A stretch of DNA of 22,879 nucleotides, taken from Pseudonocardiaceae bacterium. GTDB lineage: Bacteria > Actinomycetota > Actinomycetes > Mycobacteriales > Pseudonocardiaceae. Position numbers and translations under genes: made by a program. Every line of letters begins with the position of its first letter. Positions within the stretch are counted from its first letter, which is position 1. The stretch covers positions 1 through 22,879 of the forward strand of contig JAICSB010000008.1 of NCBI GenBank assembly GCA_025937115.1, given 5' to 3'. The notes below the pieces were generated by a model. That model searched no databases. It was not told where the DNA came from and worked only from the letters and a program-made list of their open reading frames with translations. Below, in pieces: positions 1-7,674 of the stretch.

Positions 1-2
1 CG

Positions 3-590
3 CACGACCCGGTCGAGGCCGCGTTGCTCGCCGACGAGGTACTGATCCTCGAGCTGGGTCAGGTCGAACAGGTCGGCCCGCAGCCAGCGGTCTTCGCGCG
101 CCCGGCCAGCCCCACCGCCGCCCGGCTACTGGGCATCCGCAATCTGCACATCGGCCAGCGGACCGGCCCACGGGAGCTGGCGGCCGGTCAGGTACGGATC
201 GCGTTCGGGCCCTGCGACCTGCCGGCCGACGCCGCCGTGGACGCGGAGCTGACCTGGTGTATCCGCCCCGAGCACCTGAGGTTGGACGACATGGTCGAGG
301 AGAACTCGGCTGGGCATCCCGGCACGGTCAGCGACGTGGTCTGTCTCGGCGCGGTCGACGAGGTGCTGGTGGCGCTAGACGGTGGCCCCGAGTTGACCGC
401 GCAGACCCCGGCCGGCGATCACCCAGCACTTGGTGCCCGCTGCCGGCTCACGCTCCCGCGTGCATCGGTGATCGTCTGGCCGGGCCGCAATATCCCGACT
501 TCCGCCAGTGCCGGGCCTGATCAGCGGCGCACCGCGGATTTCACCGTGCCAGATCTGTATGACCTGTCCCCCACCCAACCGCCCCGGTAA
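3..590 (+). CDS. ABC transporter ATP-binding protein, C-terminal part (TOBE domain; molybdate/sulfate/iron type)
   Basis: This is the 3' end of a gene whose start lies before the window. The first residues read HDPVEAALLADEVLILELG, the H-loop region at the end of an ABC ATPase domain, followed by the usual 'G.(V/I).Q.G....V...P' stretch. The rest, about 140 residues, is a TOBE-like substrate-sensing domain with the typical CIRPEHLRL motif. Such domains are found in ATPases of the ModC, CysA, FbpC and PotA group, which energise import of oxyanions, ferric iron or polyamines at the inner face of the membrane. The substrate cannot be told from this fragment. The gene stops at TAA and faces the minus-strand surface gene ending at 1274. 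It is probably not part of the pst run, because it lies on the other strand. Confidence 0.88.
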   Translation, partial: HDPVEAALLADEVLILELGQVEQVGPQPAVFARPASPTAARLLGIRNLHIGQRTGPRELAAGQVRIAFGPCDLPADAAVDAELTWCIRPEHLRLDDMVEENSAGHPGTVSDVVCLGAVDEVLVALDGGPELTAQTPAGDHPALGARCRLTLPRASVIVWPGRNIPTSASAGPDQRRTADFTVPDLYDLSPTQPPR

Positions 591-833
591 TCCCGGCCGA
601 CGCCTGACTTAGCCGTCCCTGGTGGGGTTTGGCGTAATCCACTGCTCGATTGGTGGACTTCTTCTGTTCACCTCGGGGCCGCAACGTCCTCCCCATGAAA
701 TCCGGATATGCGGCAGGCGTCCGAGAACAGTTACTCATGTGCGGCGTACCGGGGAGCTCCACTCCGCTCGAGGGCTCCCGGTGCCGGCTAGACGGCGGCC
801 GGAGTGTCGGCTCTCGGCCCGTTCCTATGAGCA

Positions 834-887
834 GCACGTCAGTGACGGCGTGGTTGGCATGCCACTAGTTCGCCGTCACTGACGTGC
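834..887 (+). repeat. Conserved long-stem hairpin element, copy 1
   Basis: A perfect 17-bp inverted repeat (arms 834-850 and 871-887) encloses a 20-nt loop that itself contains the palindrome TGGCATGCCA (855-864). The loop matches that of copy 2 (10450-10496, minus strand) at 19 of 20 positions. Both copies are followed by the box CGTGCATCCCTGC, here at 883-895. The two stems differ at two pairs, and both remain paired. It could be an RNA element, an operator or a small mobile repeat; the sequence does not decide. Confidence 0.75.
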
Positions 888-988
888 ATCCCTGCACTGC
901 GCAGGATACCGATACGACGTAAGAATCTCGCTATCGGTTCCGGTGATTGCCCGTTCGCTGTCGCCTAGCCAGCGTGGGTTTGCCCTTG

Positions 989-1041
989 GACCCAGTTGTG
1001 GGTCTCGTGTTCTGGGAGGATCCGCTGGTGGATCCTCCCAG
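989..1041. terminator. Tandem hairpins, probable bidirectional terminator
   Basis: A perfect 12-bp stem CTGGGAGGATCC (1012-1023) pairs with 1030-1041 around a 6-nt loop. A weaker 5-bp hairpin (GACCC/GGGTC, 989-1004) precedes it. There is no U-run on either strand, which is common for actinomycete terminators. The site lies about 230 bp beyond the stop of the minus-strand gene ending at 1274 and about 400 bp beyond the + gene ending at 590. Confidence 0.5.
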
Positions 1042-1158
1042 ACGGCCCAACGACCTGTCATGATCGCCGAAGTGAGGGCCTCGCGATCCTACACGGTTAC
1101 CGATCACTATTGGCGATCTTGAGAACGCGGGCCAGGCGAACGCAACAGCCTCGTGCGT

Positions 1159-1203
1159 GACGTCGACCCGTTAAAGGGTGGATCGGTCGAGGTGAACACC
1201 GCC
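1159..1203 (-). pseudogene. Relic fragment of an Ig-like repeat
   Basis: These 45 bases align without gaps to 1782-1826 inside the neighbouring surface gene, with 36 of 45 identical by eye. On the minus strand they can still be read as AVFTSTDPPFNGSTS, close to AVFTSTDQGFSGSTS in the gene. The fragment lies 70 bp beyond the gene's stop codon and has no start. It is best explained as what is left of an extra Ig repeat after recombination within the repeat array. Confidence 0.7.
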
Positions 1204-1273
1204 CGGCTCCTCCATATCAAGAGATACCTATGTGTCGACTCGACACCGTGAGGTCCGTTTCCCGCAAGCCCGA

Positions 1274-2578
1274 TCACCTGCGGCCAGGATGGAATTGCAA
1301 CCCGGTCTGGGTGAACTGGCTAAGGAACTGCAGGAAATGAATGAGCGGCTGGAGGAACAGCCGGAGAATTGGCAGGACCTGCACGGCGCGCTGTAGTTGA
1401 TCCACCACCTTGGCGATGATCGCGCTCAGCGACTGATCTCCCCCTCCTGCGGCTCCCGTCACCGTCAGCGGCACCGCCGCCGACGTCGACCCGTTGAAGG
1501 CCGTGTTGTCGGTCGGGGTGAATTCCGCGGTCAGCGAGTGGTCCCCAGACGCCAAAGTCGTGGTCGTCGACGCGGTACCACCAGAGACGGTCACCGGTTC
1601 ACCAATGTTGGTGGTGTTGCCGTCCTTGAACTGCACCTTGCCCGGCGCGGCCGGGGAGATTGTCGCCTTCAACGTCTCCATGGCTCCCGCGGCAGCAGGC
1701 GAGGCCGGCGTCACGACCAGCGCAGTGGTCGTAGGAGTGCCCGTTCCCTGGCCAGCGTTGACCACATAGGACACCGCCGCCGACGTCGACCCACTAAAAC
1801 CCTGGTCGGTGGAGGTGAACACCGCCGTCAGTGAGCGGGTCCCGGACGGCAACGTCGTAGTCATCGACGCCGTATCACCAGAGACGGTCACCGTGCCACC
1901 GATCTTGGTGGTCCCGTCCATGAACTGCACGCTGCCCGCCGCTGCCGGGGAAAACGTCGCTTTCAACGTCTCCATAGCTCCCGCGGCAGCAGGCGAAGCC
2001 GGCGTCACCGCCAGCGTGGTCGTGGTGGTCGTCGGACCCCCGCCCCCATTGGGGTCCGTCGTGGTGAAGTGAGCCGAGTCGCTGAAGTACAGCGCACCGG
2101 TGAAGGTGCCGAAATCCTGCAGAGTGAAGCCATCGATGCAGTGCACGGTGATGTCGTACTCACCGGATTGCAGCGTCCCCGTACCACCGTAGAGCTGGGG
2201 GTCACTGGCCTTCTGCGCGGCGTCCTTGAGGGTGCTGCTGAACGCGGCTGCAAACGGGTTGCTCGCCGACCAGCCGGCTGTGGTGTTGACGGTGAGCGGG
2301 TAGGGCTTGGCTGCGGGGAAGGTCTGTTGGCCCGCGATTCCAACCGGCCCCGTGATGTACTGGGTGAACGAGTCCCCGCCGGTGCTGCAGCCAGCAGAGG
2401 TTTCCGTCTGCAGGGCGGTGATATCGGTACCGGTCGAGTGGTCAAGGGTGAGGCTGCCCAGACTGCCGTGCGGGGGTGAGGCGTTCGCTGTCCCGCCCAC
2501 AAGCAGCCCTGCGCCTGCCGCAACGGCGACCACCAGGGCCGCCGACGCGATCCGAATCGACGATCTCTTCTTCAACAC
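1274..2578 (-). CDS. Secreted surface protein: paralogous Cys-pair domain plus two Ig-like repeats
   Basis: This is a 434-residue exported protein. Residues 1-34 form a signal peptide (KK, hydrophobic run, ANA/S cleavage). Residues 35-175 form a domain shared with the genes at 7726-9360 and 5805-6611, with conserved cysteines C64 (TSAGC) and C147 (HCIDGF) that probably form a disulfide. Two bacterial Ig-like (Big_3-type) repeats of about 90 residues follow, encoded by near-identical DNA with a 300-bp period. The last 50 residues form a hydrophobic, amphipathic tail that may hold the protein at the membrane or wall. I chose the GTG at 2578, not the in-frame ATG at 2590. The context GAGG-cacaca-GTG-TTG-AAG-AAG aligns with the start of the paralogue (GAGacacatc-GTG-TTT-AAG-AAC), and the first conserved Cys then falls at residue 64 in both. 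It is the last gene of the run, about 14 nt after the transglycosylase. Role: adhesion or display (inferred). Confidence 0.85.
   Translation of the reverse strand: MLKKRSSIRIASAALVVAVAAGAGLLVGGTANASPPHGSLGSLTLDHSTGTDITALQTETSAGCSTGGDSFTQYITGPVGIAGQQTFPAAKPYPLTVNTTAGWSASNPFAAAFSSTLKDAAQKASDPQLYGGTGTLQSGEYDITVHCIDGFTLQDFGTFTGALYFSDSAHFTTTDPNGGGGPTTTTTTLAVTPASPAAAGAMETLKATFSPAAAGSVQFMDGTTKIGGTVTVSGDTASMTTTLPSGTRSLTAVFTSTDQGFSGSTSAAVSYVVNAGQGTGTPTTTALVVTPASPAAAGAMETLKATISPAAPGKVQFKDGNTTNIGEPVTVSGGTASTTTTLASGDHSLTAEFTPTDNTAFNGSTSAAVPLTVTGAAGGGDQSLSAIIAKVVDQLQRAVQVLPILRLFLQPLIHFLQFLSQFTQTGLQFHPGRR
1472..2031 (-). repeat. Two direct DNA repeats encoding Ig-like domains (period 300 bp)
   Basis: Copies lie at about 1472-1731 and 1772-2031. 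The block CACCGCCGCCGACGTCGAC begins at 1472 and again at 1772, exactly 300 bp apart. The encoded units share PASPAAAGAMETLKAT and the GSTSAAV end. The high DNA identity implies recent duplication or ongoing conversion and makes repeat-number change by recombination likely. Confidence 0.85.
2047..2578 (-). repeat. DNA duplicated in 8845-9360: signal peptide and Cys-pair domain
   Basis: The 5' halves of the two Ig surface genes are close copies at DNA level. For example, the stretch coding for GEYDITVHCIDGF is almost identical at 2105-2165 and 8890-8950. The similarity starts at the GTG starts and fades where the Ig repeats begin, so the shared module, not the whole gene, is what has been kept alike. 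This suggests fairly recent duplication or gene conversion. Confidence 0.8.
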
Positions 2579-2592
2579 TGTGTGCCTCATTT

Positions 2593-3825
2593 CTAGTTCA
2601 GAGACGGCAGCGGCGCAGTCGTTAGCTGCGGATCGGTCGTCGGTGAGGGGGGCGCCTGTGGGCTTGCAGACCCAGCGGACGTGGTGGTGGTTGCCGGGGG
2701 AAGCGGTGGCGGAGCACCCGATGTCGTGGTCGCAGGGGGTGTCGTAGTGGTCGATGGCGCCGTTGTCGCGGTCGACGGGGGGGTTGTCGCGGTCGGCAGC
2801 GGTGAACTCGATGCGGTAGTCGCCGGCGGCGGCCCAACCGGTGGGCTCGATGTCGCCACAGGTGACGGCGGTTCGGCGAGCGGCGCGGCAGCTGCTTGCG
2901 CGGCCGCGGCTTGCGGGGCGGCGTCAACCACGACTGGCAGGCCGCCGTTGCCGTTCGTCCCAGGTGGTACCGGTCCGGGCGCTGGGGGCGTCGGGACGAC
3001 GCCGGTCAGGTATGCCTGAGCCCATCGCAGCACGATGTCCACGTAGGTCGCCGCGTGGTTGTAGCGGAACACGGCCGCTTGCAGTTGGGCCGAATCAGCC
3101 AAGTCAGCGCCGCTGGCGCAAAGGTAGATACCAGTTGTGATGGTGGCGTCATAAATATTGTTGGGGTTCACCACTCCATCGCCGTTGCCATCGACGCCAT
3201 AGCTGCGCCAGCTGGACGGGATGAACTGCATCGGACCCACCGCACGGTCCCAGACCAGGTCGGTGTCCAGCTGCCCGTGGTCGGTGTCCGGGATCGCGGC
3301 CATTCCAGGTGATCCGTCCAGCTGTGGGCCCAGGATGGGTCCCAGAGTGTTGCCGAAGGCGTCCACCCGCCCGCCGCTGGCGTGGCCGGACTCGATGCGC
3401 CCGATCCCGGCCAGCACCGACCACGACAGATGACAACCCGGCCGGGTGGCCGCCAACGTCCGCTGCGCGAACTGATACGCGTCGAGCACCGCACCCGGGA
3501 TCCCCAGCGGGCCGTCCGGCAGGTTCGGCGGAGTCGCAATCCCAGGTGATCGGGCGTCGGCGGAATCAGGCACCCCGGTCGATCCCACGCCAGCGCCGGG
3601 GTCAGCGGGTAACGGGTCGCCGGGTAGCGCTCCCGTGACGCCGAGCCCAGCGGGGTCGTCGGGAGGGGACGGGGCAGGCTGCCCATCGACGGTGAGCCCG
3701 GGAGCGCCCAGCACTGCGGCCGGCACTGCCAAGCTGAGCGTCAAGCCGAGCAGGGCCACGATGATGCGAGTGCGGCGCCCGTGCACCGGCCAGGGCCAGC
3801 GGTCCGGTAAGTCCCGGTGGGTCAT
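2593..3825 (-). CDS. Secreted lytic transglycosylase (SLT/MltB-like, mycobacterial type)
   Basis: This 410-residue protein should cleave the glycan strands of peptidoglycan outside the membrane. Residues 19-41 form an uncleaved or signal-type hydrophobic segment, and residues 42-110 a Pro/Asp-rich linker. The catalytic domain covers about 112-275, with the acid residue E145 in IGRIESGH, then AVGPMQFIPSSW (195-206), a calcium-loop-like DGNGDG followed by VNPNNIYDA (212-227), and FRYNHA near 253. The last 130 residues are a Pro/Thr/Ser-rich tail suited to spanning the wall. The start is supported by AGGAGA 9 nt before the ATG. The gene lies 33 nt after PstB and just before the Ig surface gene, so it may open the wall for surface-protein placement (inferred). 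Confidence 0.9.
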   Translation of the reverse strand: MTHRDLPDRWPWPVHGRRTRIIVALLGLTLSLAVPAAVLGAPGLTVDGQPAPSPPDDPAGLGVTGALPGDPLPADPGAGVGSTGVPDSADARSPGIATPPNLPDGPLGIPGAVLDAYQFAQRTLAATRPGCHLSWSVLAGIGRIESGHASGGRVDAFGNTLGPILGPQLDGSPGMAAIPDTDHGQLDTDLVWDRAVGPMQFIPSSWRSYGVDGNGDGVVNPNNIYDATITTGIYLCASGADLADSAQLQAAVFRYNHAATYVDIVLRWAQAYLTGVVPTPPAPGPVPPGTNGNGGLPVVVDAAPQAAAAQAAAAPLAEPPSPVATSSPPVGPPPATTASSSPLPTATTPPSTATTAPSTTTTPPATTTSGAPPPLPPATTTTSAGSASPQAPPSPTTDPQLTTAPLPSLN

Positions 3826-3858
3826 AATTCGCGCTCTCCTGATCTGCTTGCCTGCGAG

Positions 3859-4686
3859 TCAGCCGAAACGGCCGTTGACGTAATCAGCGGTGCGGGTATC
3901 CACCGGCGAACCGAAGATCGTCTCGGTCGGCCCGGCCTCGACGATCACGCCCGGCGTGCCTTGCTCGGCGAGGAAGAACGCGCTTTGCTGGGAAACTCGT
4001 TGTGCCTGCTGCATGTTGTGGGTGACGATCACGATGGTCACCTCGTGGGCGAGCTCGGCGATCGTCTGCTCGATCCGCCGGCTCGAGGTGGGATCCAGTG
4101 CTGAGCACGGCTCATCCATCAGCAGCACCCGGGGGCGCACCGCCAGCGACCGCGCGATGCACAATCGCTGCTGCTGACCACCCGACAGCGCGCCACCCGG
4201 ATGGCGCAGCCGATCGCGCACCTCGTTCCACAGCCCGGCTTTGGCCAGGCACTCCTCGATGAGGTCGTCCTTTTCCTCCCGGGAGGCCTTGGTCCCGGTC
4301 AGCTTCAGCCCGGCGGTGACGTTGTCGCTGATGGACATCGCGGGAAACGGGTTGGGCTTCTGGAAGACCATCCCGATCGCCCGCCGGGCGTCGGTGAGCT
4401 TCCAGCGCGTGTCGTAAATGTCCGAGCCGGACAGCAGCACCTCACCGGCCAGCGTCGCGGATGGGATCAGCTCGTGCATCCGGTTGAGAATCCGCAGAAA
4501 CGTCGACTTGCCGCAGCCTGACGGCCCGATCAGAGCGGTCACCGATCCCGCTGGCATGAACAGCGACACCCGGTCGAGCACCTTGCGGTCGCCGAACCAT
4601 GCGGAGATCGATCGCGCCTCCAACGCGGCCAGCTCAGCGTTGTCAGTGACGGCCTGCAGCTGGATGGTGGGCATGATCGTTGTCAT
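3859..4686 (-). CDS. pstB: Phosphate-type ABC transporter ATP-binding protein PstB
   Basis: This is a 275-residue ATPase that powers the PstCA permease from the cytoplasm. All nucleotide-binding motifs are intact: Walker A GPSGCGKST (54-62), Q-loop in VFQKPNPFP (108-115), signature LSGGQQQR (168-174), Walker B VLLMDEP (187-193), D-loop SALD, and H-loop VTHNMQQA (221-228). The PNPFP stretch, the signature motif and the THNMQQA motif are typical of PstB as opposed to other ABC families. Length is normal. GGGAG lies about 10 nt before the ATG. The odd point is place: it is the only pstB here but lies about 10 kb downstream of pstC/pstA, behind six binding-protein and surface genes. It is 30 nt from the sortase-like gene before it and 33 nt from the transglycosylase after it. 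Confidence 0.95.
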   Translation of the reverse strand: MTTIMPTIQLQAVTDNAELAALEARSISAWFGDRKVLDRVSLFMPAGSVTALIGPSGCGKSTFLRILNRMHELIPSATLAGEVLLSGSDIYDTRWKLTDARRAIGMVFQKPNPFPAMSISDNVTAGLKLTGTKASREEKDDLIEECLAKAGLWNEVRDRLRHPGGALSGGQQQRLCIARSLAVRPRVLLMDEPCSALDPTSSRRIEQTIAELAHEVTIVIVTHNMQQAQRVSQQSAFFLAEQGTPGVIVEAGPTETIFGSPVDTRTADYVNGRFG

Positions 4687-4716
4687 GGGGTCGGTGCTCC
4701 CTCGTGTCCTGGTCAG

Positions 4717-5745
4717 TCACAGCACGTTCGGCAACATGGCGGCGATCTCGTCGAACGCGGTCAACCCCAGCGCGAGCACCACCGGCACGCCGATTACCCA
4801 GGCCTGCCACCACCCGGTGCGGAACCGGACCCAGACCGTGGCGACGGCTGCAGCAACCAGCAACACGGCCCATCCGATGACGCCCAGCAGCGCGGAGCTG
4901 TCACCAGCCAGCACCGCGTCGGCTGCGGGCAGGGCCTGTGATGGCAGTTGGCCACCGAAGGGTTGAGCGGCGCTGGTCAATGCGGCGTCGACGCGCAGCA
5001 CGTCGGTGGGCTGCAACGCCGCCGGCAGGAACGGGATCTGCGGCCTGGCGGCCACATCAGTGGTCACCAGAGTCAGCCGGGCCTGCCCACGCGGCACAGC
5101 CAGTGGCAGCGGGTCGCCGGCGTGGCGCACCCCCAGCACCACGAAGAAATTCTTGCCCTGCCCGGTGGTCACCGTGATCTCATCGCCGGCGTGTAGCCGA
5201 TCGATGAATCCGAACGGTCCGCCGTAGGTCGCCCGCCGCCCGGCGATCACGCTGGTGCCGACCTGACCGGGCAGGGGGGTGTCGCGCCGGTGTCCCGGTC
5301 CGGACATCAAGGTGCCCGACGATGTGCCCTGCACCACGATCTCCCGCACGCCTAGCCACGGGATCTCCAGCAGGGCTACCGGGGCTCCGGCAGCCAACAG
5401 CTTGTTCTGCGCATCGAGCGGACCGACCGGCGCGACAGCGTTGGCAAGCTCGATGCGGAACTCCGCGGCGAGCTGCGACTGATCGCGGTCATGGCGCAGG
5501 TTGCCCAAAACGGTCAGCTCGAGCAGGAACGACAGGGCCAATACCGCGACGATCGCAAGCACCTGCCCGGCCAGCCGCAATTCCAGCCGGCTAACGGAAG
5601 GCGCATCAGCCGGCGGCGGCTGAGCTCGCACCACGCGCTGCGCCGGCCGCTCCTCCATCCCGTGCGGCCGCTCCGGCCCCCCGTGCGGCTGATCCGGCGC
5701 GGAAGCGGCGCCCCGCCGGTCGGCACGATTAATGATCAACTGCAC
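4717..5745 (-). CDS. Sortase-fold membrane protein lacking catalytic His and Cys (pseudo-sortase)
   Basis: The product is 342 residues with the start used here. It has a Pro/Arg-rich cytoplasmic N-terminus, a membrane segment at about 60-83, an extracellular sortase-like domain at about 125-255, and two more membrane segments at about 283-305 and 312-330. The domain matches class E/F-type sortases (LEIPWLGV, then PGHRRDTPLPG, ATYGGPF, GDEITVTTGQG). Where active enzymes have AGHRTTYG it reads AGRRATYG, so the catalytic His is R170. Where they have LTTC it reads LVTT, so the catalytic Cys is T229. The arginine may remain at R251. It therefore cannot be a normal transpeptidase; a binding or scaffold role is likely. 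The start is uncertain: the frame stays open to an ATG at 5901 but would overlap the previous gene by 97 bp with an Arg-rich stretch. The GTG at 5745 avoids this. Confidence 0.8.
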   Translation of the reverse strand: MQLIINRADRRGAASAPDQPHGGPERPHGMEERPAQRVVRAQPPPADAPSVSRLELRLAGQVLAIVAVLALSFLLELTVLGNLRHDRDQSQLAAEFRIELANAVAPVGPLDAQNKLLAAGAPVALLEIPWLGVREIVVQGTSSGTLMSGPGHRRDTPLPGQVGTSVIAGRRATYGGPFGFIDRLHAGDEITVTTGQGKNFFVVLGVRHAGDPLPLAVPRGQARLTLVTTDVAARPQIPFLPAALQPTDVLRVDAALTSAAQPFGGQLPSQALPAADAVLAGDSSALLGVIGWAVLLVAAAVATVWVRFRTGWWQAWVIGVPVVLALGLTAFDEIAAMLPNVL

Positions 5746-5804
5746 CGGGGAACCGCCAAGCGACCAGCGTCTGAATCCAGCTGGCCCGATCTGCCCTCGG
5801 ATGG

Positions 5805-6611
5805 TCAATGGGAGCGCTGCTTTCGGGCCCGGCTCACGACCGCGATCACGACTCCGGCCAGGAACATAAGGACGAACACGGCGCCGACCAGGGCTAGCCA
5901 AGGGAAGCCCTGCCCTGTCGTGTCGTTGTGTTGCGAGCTGGAGTTTTCGGCCACAGACGAGGATTGAGGGTCACTCGCGGGTTGGGGTGCAGCGCTGTTC
6001 ACTGGCTCCTGCGGGCCCTGCGCTGTCTTTCCAGCCGCCCCTGCTAACGACGGCGGGCCGACGGGCGGCGATGCCGTCTGGTCAGCTCGTGCAGACCCGT
6101 CCCCGGCCAGCGCGTGCGCCGGGGGCGGCGGTCCGATCGGCTTCGCTGCCCCCAGCGCCTCATAGTGAGTTGCGCTGGTGAAATCGATCGACCCGGTGAA
6201 GTCCCGATAGTCCTGCATGGTGAACGAATCAATGCAGGAAACCGTGATGTCGTAGCGGCCGCCCAGCGTGGCGTGGTTCCTTTTGGCGTAGTCCCGCGGG
6301 ATCAGCATGAAGTACGCGTCGAACCCGAAGCTGTGCGATATGCCCGCCCTGGTGTTCGACGTGACGATCTGGCCGGCCGGCGGGAAGCCCGGGCCCTTCA
6401 TCGTGGCGTAGAGCCCGTCGGCCTTGGCCGGGCAGCCCGCAGAGGTGCGCGCCCGCATCGCACTCACGTCGCTGCCCGAACCCGGGATGACGATCAACCC
6501 GCCGATCGGATCGGCCTGCGCGGGCGCAGCGCTCCCGGCCAGCCAAATCCCACTGGTCAGCGCGAGTGCCGATGCCAGCGTCAGCGCCGTCGATCTACTG
6601 GAGCGTCGCAT
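5805..6611 (-). CDS. Membrane-anchored short paralogue of the Cys-pair surface domain
   Basis: This is a 268-residue type I membrane protein. It has a signal peptide at 1-33 (ends AQA), then at about 37-150 a divergent copy of the domain found in the genes at 1274-2578 and 7726-9360. It keeps C60 (TSAGC), C126 (SCIDSF), and the YDITV and QDY/FTG landmarks. A Pro/Ala/Ser-rich stalk covers 155-235, and a membrane helix at about 236-258 is followed by a basic RARKQR tail. It has no Ig repeats. GGAGGTG lies 6 nt before the ATG. Its start overlaps the end of the DUF916 gene by 17 bp, so the two are probably translated together. It may be the membrane receptor or partner for the larger wall-associated paralogues (inferred). 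Confidence 0.82.
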   Translation of the reverse strand: MRRSSRSTALTLASALALTSGIWLAGSAAPAQADPIGGLIVIPGSGSDVSAMRARTSAGCPAKADGLYATMKGPGFPPAGQIVTSNTRAGISHSFGFDAYFMLIPRDYAKRNHATLGGRYDITVSCIDSFTMQDYRDFTGSIDFTSATHYEALGAAKPIGPPPPAHALAGDGSARADQTASPPVGPPSLAGAAGKTAQGPQEPVNSAAPQPASDPQSSSVAENSSSQHNDTTGQGFPWLALVGAVFVLMFLAGVVIAVVSRARKQRSH

Positions 6612-7659
6612 GCGGCACCTCCGGGTTCACAGGCCCTTCTGGACCCTGGCCGGGGCGGCCGTCACGGCGACGCCGCAGCGTGCGCCACACCAGCGCGGCG
6701 AGCCCGAGCAAGACGAGCAGCGTCAGCAATGCCCACGGCACGGCCGCGAACGTGTCGCTGGCGGCCGCAGCCGGCAGTAACGGGTCCTGGTCACCTGGGG
6801 GTGGGATGGGGTCCACCCGCACCGCTGCGGTGTCTAAGAAGGCCGGCAGCACGCCGTCGACGTCGGAGGTCACCGACACGGCGCTGCCAGGCAATAGTTG
6901 TGGTATGTCGGGCAACCGCGGACCCTCTACAGCGGATCCCCACGGAGTGCGAACCTGAATCCGTTGCAATCCCTGCAGGCGCAGGTTGCCTGTGTTGCGC
7001 ACGGTGTACGTCACGGTTGTCCGACCGTGGCCGACCGGGTTGAACGTCTGACGGAAGGCGCTGCCGAGGCTCTCGACCTTCAGCGCGGGGTGAAGATCGC
7101 CCGGCACGCGAAGATAGATCCGGGCCCCGACCCGCTTGTCCACCAAAATTCGGTCGCCCTTGGCATCGACCTGATCGGAGGTCAACGAGGCGACGATGCC
7201 GGCGGAGTGATCTCCCGGTGACGCCTTGTCCGGGACGGACAGCGTGAACGGCACGATCGCGGTGGACCGGCCGGCCACCGCGACGCTGTTCCTCGCGGGC
7301 ACTGCCCAGGCTCCGACATCGGTGGATGGGTGCCCGAACGCGAGGAGGTCATAGCCCCCGTCAGAAGTATTGAACGCGTCGGCGGCGTACACCCGCAGCG
7401 TCAGCGGGATATCGCTGATGTTGGTGACCGCGACGAAATCCTTGATCACCGAACCAGGTGCCGCAGTGTAGCTGAGCCGGGGGCGGTCATCAGGCCCCTT
7501 CGCGGTGGCTGGGCGGATGCCGAAGGTCACCGGCTGGGATGGATCTAGCGCCGCGATCCGAGTCTGCGGGTGCGCCGGGTCGGCGAAAGCTGAGGCCACC
7601 GGTGCCAGCAACCCCACGGCGACCGTGATGAGGACGCCGGAATGGAACAGTCGATTCAT
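6595..7659 (-). CDS. DUF916 (WxL-interacting) family protein, membrane-anchored
   Basis: This is a 354-residue exported protein with a signal peptide at 1-27 (ASAFA/D). A DUF916-like domain covers about 40-160 (VTFGIRPATAKGPDDRPRLSY, then VTNISDIPLTLRVYAADAF). A second beta-rich region lies at about 170-290, and a C-terminal helix at about 300-322 is followed by RTLRRRRDG. In Firmicutes, DUF916 proteins are encoded next to WxL proteins, bind them and peptidoglycan, and are anchored by a C-terminal helix; the layout here is the same. I chose the ATG at 7659, with GGGGAG 7 nt upstream. The frame extends to 7716 but crosses the hairpin at 7675-7718. The gene follows the WxL-like gene and overlaps the next by 17 bp, which supports a shared surface complex. 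Confidence 0.85.
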   Translation of the reverse strand: MNRLFHSGVLITVAVGLLAPVASAFADPAHPQTRIAALDPSQPVTFGIRPATAKGPDDRPRLSYTAAPGSVIKDFVAVTNISDIPLTLRVYAADAFNTSDGGYDLLAFGHPSTDVGAWAVPARNSVAVAGRSTAIVPFTLSVPDKASPGDHSAGIVASLTSDQVDAKGDRILVDKRVGARIYLRVPGDLHPALKVESLGSAFRQTFNPVGHGRTTVTYTVRNTGNLRLQGLQRIQVRTPWGSAVEGPRLPDIPQLLPGSAVSVTSDVDGVLPAFLDTAAVRVDPIPPPGDQDPLLPAAAASDTFAAVPWALLTLLVLLGLAALVWRTLRRRRDGRPGQGPEGPVNPEVPHATLQ

Positions 7660-7674
7660 TGGTGTGCTCCCCAG

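Larger units (their letters stand above)
591..1273. other. Gene-free 683-bp interval with hairpins and relics
   Basis: I see no credible gene here. The short open frames on both strands are Arg/Pro-rich and lack ribosome sites. The interval holds a 17-bp-stem hairpin at 834-887 that recurs upstream of the gene starting at 10395. It also holds a possible decayed copy of that gene's start near 896-925, tandem hairpins at 989-1041, and a 45-bp relic of an Ig-like repeat at 1159-1203. It lies between two convergent genes, so it probably carries their terminators. Confidence 0.6.

Noticed and set aside
638..657. Small hairpin TCCAC/GTGGA after the ABC ATPase gene as a terminator
   Set aside because: Only 5 bp with a 10-nt loop; too weak to call.
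622..882. Short plus-strand frames in the 591-1273 gap
   Set aside because: Arg/Pro-rich, no ribosome site, and they run into the hairpin element at 834-887.
1472..2031. CRISPR-like direct repeats
   Set aside because: The 300-bp period is coding and encodes Ig-like domains; there are no short regular repeats with unique spacers anywhere in the window.
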